Assembly: GCA_037953625.1 (NCBI GenBank)
Contig: CM075652.1
Coordinates: forward strand, 17,752,501-17,816,500
Direction: 5' to 3'
DNA length: 64,000 bases
DNA from: Crotalaria pallida
Taxonomy: Eukaryota; Streptophyta; Magnoliopsida; Fabales; Fabaceae
The position numbers and the translations under genes are program-made. Positions 56,503-64,000 of the stretch are shown here, in pieces. How positions within the stretch are numbered: the stretch's first letter is position 1; each line of letters begins with the position of its first letter. The notes below the pieces were generated by a model. It worked only from the letters and a program-made list of their open reading frames with translations, searched no databases and was not told where the DNA came from.

Positions 56503-56575
56503 CTCCCTCCGGTCCAAAATATAAACACCCTTTTTGTAAGAGAGAAAGGGTGCTTATAATATGGACCGGAGGGAG
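56503..56575. mobile_element. Intact Stowaway MITE, 73 bp
   Basis: TA flanks (56501-56502 and 56576-56577). CTCCCTCCGGTCCAAAATAT is matched by the inverse of the right end CTCCCTCCGGTCCATATTAT. Nearly the whole element folds on itself. It inserted 4 bp after the target duplication of the MULE MITE. Confidence 0.92.
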
Positions 56576-56825
56576 TACTATTTAATACAACGGAATATGG
56601 CTATTTCGCTTTGAATACTAACTCAAACTACAATGAATTGAAGTTGTAGGTAAAGAAATCTAACAATCTCATAAAAAGAATGGCCCAGTAGTTATGAGTT
56701 GTTTTTACTAATAAATAATAGTACATACAATTCCAATCAATCATAGTCTAAAAATGATGTGATAACTTGAAACAAGGAACACGATATTGCTATTTCTTTA
56801 ATTTACTAGCTATCTCCATATTCAT

Positions 56826-57356
56826 TCATCTTGAACACATTGGCTCTTCTGCTATGGTCTCAAGCAAGGGCTTCTTTGACCTGCACAAGGACAACCTATG
56901 CATGAACTCAGGATTTGAGATATCTTCAATGTCATCCAAGTTCAACTTTGGTTGTGATGGTGATGATGATGATGATGATTCCATTGTCATGTTGATCTCT
57001 TTCTCTGATGGAACAATCCTCACTTTTCCCTTTCCACCAGAGACCCTTTTGGCAGTGAGTAACAAAGCACCCATGTCAGATGCTGTGACCACTGAGTTAA
57101 GCTTGTTCATTGGAACCATCAAATAAACATTACCAAACTCGAGTTCTTCATCGGCATTCAGGGCGAAAAACCTTCTTCCAATTTGTAGAGAGCGAGTGTT
57201 TACCACAAAGAAGCTTGGCATCTCAAGCATAAGCTCTGCTGCTTTGATGCATTCTAGGAACTGTTGGATCTCTCCACTTGGGAATATTACCTTTATGCAA
57301 CTCCACTGCTTGTTGCTTCCTGGCCCTGATAGAGTGCAAGATACGTAGTTCCCCAT
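56826..57356 (-). CDS. PADRE (DUF4228) domain protein, single exon, 176 aa
   Basis: The protein begins MGNYVSC, a likely N-myristoylation and palmitoylation start, as in many members. The central region has the family pattern (IKVIFPSGEIQQFLECIKAA; ADEELEFGNVYLMVPMNKLN). A Ser-rich linker is followed by a Pro/Leu/Asp-rich tail. Members of this plant family respond to pathogens and abiotic stress, but their biochemical role is unknown. Length and intronless structure are normal, and no lesion is seen. A TATATAAG on the minus strand near 57725, about 370 bp upstream, could be its TATA box if the leader is long. Confidence 0.9.
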   Translation of the reverse strand: MGNYVSCTLSGPGSNKQWSCIKVIFPSGEIQQFLECIKAAELMLEMPSFFVVNTRSLQIGRRFFALNADEELEFGNVYLMVPMNKLNSVVTASDMGALLLTAKRVSGGKGKVRIVPSEKEINMTMESSSSSSPSQPKLNLDDIEDISNPEFMHRLSLCRSKKPLLETIAEEPMCSR

Positions 57357-57838
57357 AATTGATATTTCACAATTCTCACTAACAAAGAAGGCTTGAGAGT
57401 ATCAACTTTTGTTGGTCCAAATTAATGGCAAAAAGTTTGTTTCTAAAGCAAGGTTTCGAGTTCGAGGAACTTTGAATAGAAGGAATCGAACTTGACACAC
57501 TTAAATAGATTTTTCTAGCTAGACTCGGATTAATTGGATTCTAATGCGACTTCTAGATAGGTTGTGAATGTTATATGTTGAAATAATTGATGTAGAAGAA
57601 AGTCTCTTATACTAGAGATGGAGAGGATACTTGATTTTGAGAATAGCCAAAGAGAACTATACTTAGCTTGTAGAAAAGTGTTTTTGAGGCTTTCAAGTTT
57701 CAAGTTGGATGGTGAACTTTGGCTTATATAAGGAGGATATGATGAAAATGTGAACGAAGTCCAACAAAAATTTGAGATTGGAAGATTCAAAGTTGGGCTC
57801 ATAAGTTTCGTTGACATTGAAAAAGTACCACACGCCAA

Positions 57839-57886
<48 letters not shown>

Positions 57887-60097
57887 GTCAAGGTTGATAA
57901 TTAACACTCATTCCAGCTCAAATTATAAGCAAAACTAACTACTTTTATGCTTATCAAAGATGTTAGTTGATTGTATTTAATTTTCTCAAATTCATAAAAG
58001 AATTGAGGTATTTTAGGAAAGTTGCATTGAGGATGAAACAAAAATTAAATAATATAACAATTTTCTATGGATGTTGTAGGAAAGTGGCATTGGGAATGAA
58101 ATAAAATTTAAAAAAGTTGTTTAATTCTGCTTATATTTTAAATAAAAAAAATATGTTTTTTATTGCTTATATTTTATAACATCGAAAGTACGGGGAAGGT
58201 TCGCTGCCATTTTCTATTCTGTGATGACGATGATAGCCTATTTGTTAATTTTAAAAGGGTCAGCGTGTCAGACGAACAAACTTGTGATCTGTGGCATCAC
58301 TCTTTTGTGTCAATGTGCGCGTGGAAACCAAATGCAATGATATTTAAGAAGTTGCTTCACAAAGAGCTACCGATGCAAATAATATTATTTACTACTATTA
58401 ATATTTCTATTATTCAAACGCACAGTCAGAATGAGACCTAAATAGTATTTCAGTCGGTTTATATATGATGCTTTTATTTTAGTATAAGGGATCAATTCAC
58501 ACTACGTTAAATTACACCAAGTTTATTAACAAAGTCCAGCATAAGTCAGCATAATTGAAAAATCATGGAATTCCGTATCATGGGTATGAAAAATGTTTTG
58601 TTAGTAAAAGCAAAACTCACTTCAATAATTTCTACGTATCGAAGGGAATTAGTCTTCGATTATCGACCCGAGAATATATACTCTTGATGCATATCAACTC
58701 TTACACCGCTCATAATTTTTTATACAATATGAATTTCACTAATTTATATGTTGATTAATAACTATGCTTCATCTATATCATTTGTGTCAAATTTGATAAA
58801 ATTTAAACACCGTTGAATATAAATTCAAATAGCTCCACTTTCATATACTTTTAAGATATATTTTTTGTTTATTTTGATATATGTAAATAGAGTACTAAAT
58901 GATTTTAGACTTTTGTGAAATTTGATATAAACAATCTACTGATCGATAGAAACTTTCAATCTAATAATTGATCGATTAAATTTGACTAAGTATAAGGATT
59001 ATGAGTAATATAAGAGTTATGTAATTTAACTTGGTTTAAACAAATTCTCCTCTTATTTATTTTATATAGTATATATTATATATGACAATATTCAGTCTCA
59101 CTCACATGAATGTATATATCAAATTAAGATATAAAAAGAAATAGTAATGTAATATTTTTTGTGCTCTCCCAGGTGATTTATACTACATCTAGTGGCTTAA
59201 GTACATAAAGAAAGAACTTTAATTGTTCTTCTCTCTTTACGCATATGTTTAATTAGAATGGTACACCAAACAAATAGCTTAATTAGAATGCATGAGATGT
59301 GAATTCACGGAATTGACCTTTCTGCAAAACGGCACTAAGCTTTGTGTGACTATTATTATTATTGATATTAATATTATTGCGTGACGGTGTCGGTTAGCTT
59401 TTGTTGATAAGTGGTAGCAGCTCATCATCTTATACACGCGGGATGGTTGGCTCTACATTCCCATCTTTCTGTCACATTCTTTTCTTCTACTTTTACGTAT
59501 GTATATATGAAGAAATATCATAACATAATTGTATTGAATGAATAGGATGCTTGCTTGCTTCTTAATTTATTATTTTAATGATAGATGATAGATAGTTGTT
59601 ATTCCATCTCATATACATACATAACTGTTTTATTAGATGACATTTCATTCTCTCCCTGGCAATGACAGGGGAACAGATTGATATTCAATTATTTACACCA
59701 TTGTTATGACAAATTATTTTAGATAAACAAGATTCGTTTTGCAGCTATTGCATTTTGAGTTCTATGTGTGGGGGAAATCTCATGTGGCCTTTTTAAAAAG
59801 AGTAATGCATGGATGATTATAAACATCTGTTTTAATTCTTGAACTACTTCATTTTTATTTTAAATTGAGAGTTATTTCAGAATTTATTTTTTCTTCACTT
59901 TTGAAAAACCCTGAAAATTATAAATTGTCCAAAATTTTACTCTCCACAATAATCTTGAGTAGAACAACATCTAAGAGGTTCTACATTTCACGTTATTATC
60001 AAAAAATTAACCAATTGTTATATAAATTTTTCAAGCAATCTGAAAATTTTCCATACATTAAAAGAGTCAAAAGAAACGTTGTAGAAAAATGTATCCC
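57357..60097. other. PADRE upstream region, then long AT-rich intergenic DNA; no gene
   Basis: It contains the (ATT)n microsatellite at 57840-57886. 57900-58190 repeats phrases such as CTTATATTTTA that suggest an old Stowaway-type insertion. 58200-60097 shows no coding signal on either strand. Confidence 0.6.
57840..57886. repeat. (ATT)n microsatellite
   Basis: About 15 uninterrupted TTA units between the PADRE gene and its candidate upstream sequences. Confidence 0.97.
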
Positions 60098-60246
60098 AGA
60101 AGCGGTGGAATTAATAGCACCGACAACAGCACCCACCCATGTATTTACAGGATGAATATGAATATGCATGAGTGGAGTATATACAAATGCATGCAAAACA
60201 AGGTTGGAAGCGGAAAGCGCAACACCTAACATATTAGTCTGAAAAA
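60098..60246 (-). pseudogene. COX10 (protoheme IX farnesyltransferase) gene fragment
   Basis: In minus sense a pyrimidine tract with TTTTTTCAG precedes TNMLGVALSASNLVLHAFVY, TPLMHIHIHPVNTWVGAVVG and AI. This matches the mitochondrial heme O synthase segment around the conserved HPxNTWVGAxVGAIPPLLG. The reading frame shifts by four extra bases right after GAI, beyond which PPLLG is encoded in the next frame. HIHI looks like a small duplication. The retained splice acceptor shows it came from genomic DNA, not a processed transcript. The rest of the gene is absent, so it is a dead fragment, probably moved by a transposon. Confidence 0.78.
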
Positions 60247-60256
60247 ACCTTGTCAC

Positions 60257-60952
60257 AAAGGTCCAATTTTAGTCCCTCCACTCAAAACACATGAAATATT
60301 AAGTAAAAACAAATTCACTATTAGGGAGGAGAAGGTGTCTTTAAGTGTTTGGTAGGAACTAGGAAAGATGAAGTTTAGGAAGAGAGATAAGAGTGAAAGA
60401 AGAAGAGTAATTTTAAAATAAATCACAATTTAGAATAAAAATAAGGTTGATGGATAAAAATTGAGGTTTGTAATTCATTATTGTCTTATTTTGCCATCTT
60501 AATTCCCGAAAAGCTAGCCACGGGTCTTTTGTGGAAAATTATTAGTTAGTTCTAGGCACATCTTAACCGTTGATAATTTACTTTTTAATTAAAAAATTCA
60601 AAAATTAAATAATGAATGGTGGTGATTATGTTGGACCATGTGATCCCGAACCACCTAATAATTGCTCGTTTTTTTCTTATTTTACTGTCTTAAATCTAAA
60701 GGTGAATAGTTCGTAGAAGATATGTGATTTAAGGCCAATCTTATTATTGGGTGGCCTTACAAGATACCGGTGAAATTGTTAGCAAACAGGTTCAAAGTTG
60801 CTTTGGGTAGAATTATTTTTTATTATATTATTGGATGGCCTCTACAAAATACCGATAAAATTGTTAGCGATCAGGTCCAAAGTTGCTTTGGGAAGAATTA
60901 TTTTAGAACATCACCTAACATTTTTACATGTAGGCAAATTCTGTATAGTATT
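60257..60952. other. Intergenic; one tandem duplication; no gene
   Basis: AT-rich, no coding signal. The duplication at 60741-60905 is listed separately. Confidence 0.6.
60741..60905. repeat. Tandem duplication, two copies of about 84 bp
   Basis: Copy 1 starts TTATTATTGGGTGGCCT at 60741 and copy 2 TATTATTGGATGGCCT at about 60825. Both run through TTCAAAGTTGCTTTGGG / TCCAAAGTTGCTTTGGG with a few substitutions. Confidence 0.85.
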
Positions 60953-62942
60953 TGTAACACCCCAAATTTTCATTCTCTGATGTAATAAAAATTATAATCA
61001 TGAAAGTTATTCATAATTATTTTCTTAAATTAATGTTTCTTTTATAATTAATTTAGATTAAATATGTGATTATGTGTATGCATGTGCTAAGTGAAAGGTT
61101 AGGAAAAATATTTTAATAAGTAATAATATGTAAAAATAGGGTTTTTGCATATTATTCCCTGATTTAGGACCTAGAAGCAATATTAGAAAGGTTTTGGAGG
61201 GAAATGAATTAAAATAAGTATTTTTCAAAATTCAACCAAAATACCCCGAGTAGTCTGAAAAAGACTCGAGTATTCTGGTCAGTGTTGCACGAGTTAGTGC
61301 GTTTGATGAGTCAACACTCAACAATTTTCTTTCATTGACACAAAAACAACTCAAGGACACGTTAATGGTCTTCGTGTCGCCATGCATGATCAATGAAAAC
61401 AAGTATTTAAGCCAGTGGTTGAAGGAAATCGACCATTTTGGTCGAATTGCTCTGAAAATCTTAGGTCTAGGGTTCCTGATTTCGTCTCTTTCGTTCTCAT
61501 CCATTTCTGAGTGTTGATTCGAGTGTTATACACCATTGTAAAGCTCACATCATGAGATTTACAAAGACACAAAAATCGTGAGTTGAGGTTTCGTGAGGAA
61601 GGAGAATCGAAGCTCGAAATTGAGATGTTCTTTGCTGTCAAGCTCAGAAACTGAAGTCTGGAGCTTACTTCAAGCTCGGATTTTGGTAAGTTTATGAGTT
61701 CTACAACCCTCAAATTCATTCCTACCTTTAGCCTATGTTGCAGAGAATAGTTCCTAACCAATTTCCCCAATTGTTAAACTGAAATTGCATGTCAAAATCT
61801 CTGATCTTTGGACCCTGTTCGAATGTGGCTGCATGCAAAGGGCTTTGTGGGTTTAGTGCTTCTAGTCAATTTCTTTGCAATTTCCTTGTTGATTCACGGC
61901 CTAGAGGTAAGGGTGAAGCTATACATTCACTAGAATAAGTTTAATTTGTTAAATTTTAGGTGTAGAGTCACCATGAGACTCTATGGGCATAGATTGAATT
62001 AGGTTTATGGCTTGGAGGCCTCTCTGAGATTAAAAGTTGGTTGTAACAAGTTCTATATGTTGCATGCAAGCTATATCAAAGTTATTTTCATGCTAAAAAT
62101 GTTTAGAATTGAATTTGGTATGTTAAGTTGTTGAAAATGTGATTTTTATGCATATTTGGTGCTCAGATTCGATTCAGTGTAATATGATGTAATTTCTGTG
62201 TTGGAACATGTTTATCATGCACAAATACAACTCTGTTGATCATTGGTTTTGATTAAATTTGACTAGAAATGAAATTGGTATGTTAAAACCCAAATTTCAG
62301 TGTACTCTGTATGTCAAGACTCGAGTAGTTGGCTTGAGACTCGAGTATTTTCTAACGCATCAGTGCGTCTAATAGCACCAACACTCGAGTATCTGAGCCA
62401 AGACTCGAGTATTGACTGATACTACAAGTGGACCTTTCTGATGAACTACTCGAGTCTTGCATGAACCACTCGAGTATTCTGGGTTGATGAACGACTCGAG
62501 TATTTCATAAACTACTCGAGTATTTTTAGAAAATCTGAAACATAAACTTTCAGAAAACCTATGATTCACTCGAGTATTATTATGATCCACTCGAGTACTA
62601 TGTACAGACTAAATAACTACTCGAGTCTTTTCAAAAGGACTCGAATCTTCTTGACCAAAATGTTGAGAAATGCCATTTCTAATTAAGTCAAGTTTAATCA
62701 AAACAAAAGAACACTTGTAAGAGATGTATCATGTTCCAAAGAAGAAATACTGTGATAAATTACAATCATAAATACATTGATGGATCGAATTGCATGTTGC
62801 ACATAATGAGATTCAAGAATAACCTTAAATGGAATGTTTGTGTGCATTCATGCATGATGATATGGTGATAGCTAGGATTTCGTTTGTCATGTTTGAGGAA
62901 CATGAGGAGGGTACTCTGGGAGTACCAAATTGGTTACGACTT

Positions 62943-63178
62943 GCCTGTAGTCACATTTTGGTAATGTGACCAGCATTGGTTGCTGCGAACGTGGGGATCT
63001 CGTCTTGGTGACGTGATGGACACTTTGGTAGTGGTATTATGGACCACGTTCCAAGCATAGTCGTGTGGCTTGCTCGACGACACATTTTGGTAATGTGGAC
63101 AACATTGTGGGATGCTGTTACGTCTTGGTGACGCGACGTGCACTTTGGTAGTCACGTTATGGATTATTCCAAGCAGGT
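62943..63178. repeat. Imperfect tandem duplication, two copies of about 110-120 bp
   Basis: Each copy runs CACATTTTGGTAATGTG, then CGTCTTGGTGACG, then CACTTTGGTAGT, then TTATGGA and TTCCAAGCA. Copies begin near 62943 and 63069 and differ by substitutions and a few indels. Confidence 0.8.
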
Positions 63179-63438
63179 TCACTATACGTTTTAAACACGT
63201 ATACGGGTTGTTTGGATGGACATTCAGCAAGTGATAGCTTGGAGAAATCTCGGGAACTTGAGAGATAGTGAGCATGCATCATGTCATATAATTAAAGAGA
63301 TTGATTATAAATAAAATTGGCTTGCTCATATGTTGTGCATATCACTAGACTATTTGGTACATGTGTTTGTTTACATGCTTTGAATTATGCTTATTCGATT
63401 ATGTGGATTATATGGCTTACCCCTTATGCCCATTGTAG

Positions 63439-63927
63439 GTGATGGCTCACTATCTAGCTTGCATCGTGTTGCGCCTACTCCCTAGTGGAGTGTGGTACTA
63501 CGAGGACCATCGAGCCACCTATGAGGGGGAGGTAGAGGTGACCCTCTATCACCCCAATCCCTTGGCTCGTGTCCGTCCTCATAGGTTCCGCATCCCCATT
63601 ATCTATACCCTGCATGTGTCCCCTTTTTATGCTTATCATGGACCACCCCCGGCTCGACCAGCTCGTCGATTTCATACCTTTTGTTTTAGAGCAGCTACTA
63701 GATCCCATCCCTCTGCTTCCCGAGTGATTCGTGAGGAGACTCCTTTGCCTAGTCCGATGAGTCCGGTTCATGGGACTCCTTCAGCTGACCCAGTGCCCAG
63801 TGGTAGGGCACTGACTCAGTCGGACGAGATGGAGAAGGACCCTGAGGAGGCAGAGAGCGAGGGAGAGCCAGTCGAGCACTCCACTGGGAGTCAGTGGGGA
63901 GTTGGGGATCTACCGGGAGATGCATAG
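63439..63927 (+). CDS. Hypothetical open frame of an LTR-type element, 162 codons
   Basis: It starts MMAHYLACIVLRLLPSGVWY directly after an acceptor-like CCCATTGTAG. It is Pro/Arg-rich in the middle (GPPPARPARRF) and acidic at the end (EMEKDPEEAESEGEP). No domain is recognized. GC content is higher than its surroundings and the frame is clean, so it may be translated from the element. Equally it may be chance in a GC-rich LTR. Confidence 0.35.
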   Translation: MMAHYLACIVLRLLPSGVWYYEDHRATYEGEVEVTLYHPNPLARVRPHRFRIPIIYTLHVSPFYAYHGPPPARPARRFHTFCFRAATRSHPSASRVIREETPLPSPMSPVHGTPSADPVPSGRALTQSDEMEKDPEEAESEGEPVEHSTGSQWGVGDLPGDA

Positions 63928-64000
63928 TATAGACAGTTAGGATGTGGGACGTGTGGAGCTGATGCTGGAGACCTGAGGAGGATCATGGCATGGAGGAGGA

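Larger units (their letters stand above)
60953..64000 (+). mobile_element. 5' part of a long LTR-type element, runs off right edge
   Basis: TGTAACACCCCAAATTTTC is a common LTR start in legume retrotransposons. It carries seven pairs of TCGA palindromes (starts 61244/61264, 62319/62339, 62383/62403, 62448/62468, 62494/62514, 62568/62589, 62619/62639), all 20 bp apart but one. It has an internal duplication at 62943-63178 and an open frame at the end. The second LTR, primer site and pol are not in the window, so class (copia or gypsy) and LTR length are unknown. Confidence 0.5.

Noticed and set aside
1..60246. Cluster of mitochondrial-protein genes (maturase, EF-Ts, COX10 fragment)
   Set aside because: Three independent loci 16-40 kb apart with different structures, one a dead fragment; chance is sufficient.

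Overview
This is nuclear DNA from a flowering plant. It is a eudicot and most likely a legume. The evidence is intron-rich nuclear genes for organellar proteins (an intron maturase, mitochondrial EF-Ts), AT-rich intergenic DNA, and a dense load of plant transposons: Sirevirus-type Ty1-copia, RTE and L1 LINEs, a Helitron, Stowaway, Harbinger and MULE-type MITEs. The legume call rests on the general look of the repeats and is an inference. No tRNA, rRNA, CRISPR or bacterial feature was seen.

Layout. Positions 1-2011 (minus) carry the 5' part of a nuclear type II intron maturase gene that runs off the left edge. Positions 3,000-15,350 are a nest of repeats: fold-back elements interrupted by a nearly complete Sirevirus (5833-15127) with two ~1.57 kb LTRs about 1% diverged. 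Positions 16,680-20,857 (minus) hold an apparently intact eight-exon mitochondrial EF-Ts gene. Positions 25,186-43,152 are a decayed minus-strand Helitron of about 18 kb with a broken Rep/PIF1 helicase, a broken RPA1-like gene and two broken B3-like genes. It is itself interrupted by a 5'-truncated L1 LINE and three Sirevirus-like LTRs, one nested in another.

Positions 44,710-47,864 (plus) are an intact two-exon oxalyl-CoA decarboxylase / 2-hydroxyacyl-CoA lyase gene, followed by a 5'-truncated RTE LINE with perfect target duplications. Positions 50,160-56,600 are repeats. Positions 56,826-57,356 (minus) hold a small intact PADRE (DUF4228) gene, and 60,098-60,246 a fragment of COX10. From 60,953 to the right edge there is the start of another long LTR-type element.

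Only four host genes look functional: maturase, EF-Ts, OXC/HACL and PADRE. They are independent single genes, not an operon-like unit.

The most unusual signal cuts across elements. Five distinct repeat units carry 8-bp palindromes centred on TCGA (ACTCGAGT, ACGCGAGT or AATCGATT). These always come in pairs, nearly always exactly 20 bp start to start (21-22 bp in one family). Two alignable LTRs that differ in sequence swap AATCGATT for ACTCGAGT at matching positions, so both halves of each dyad change together.
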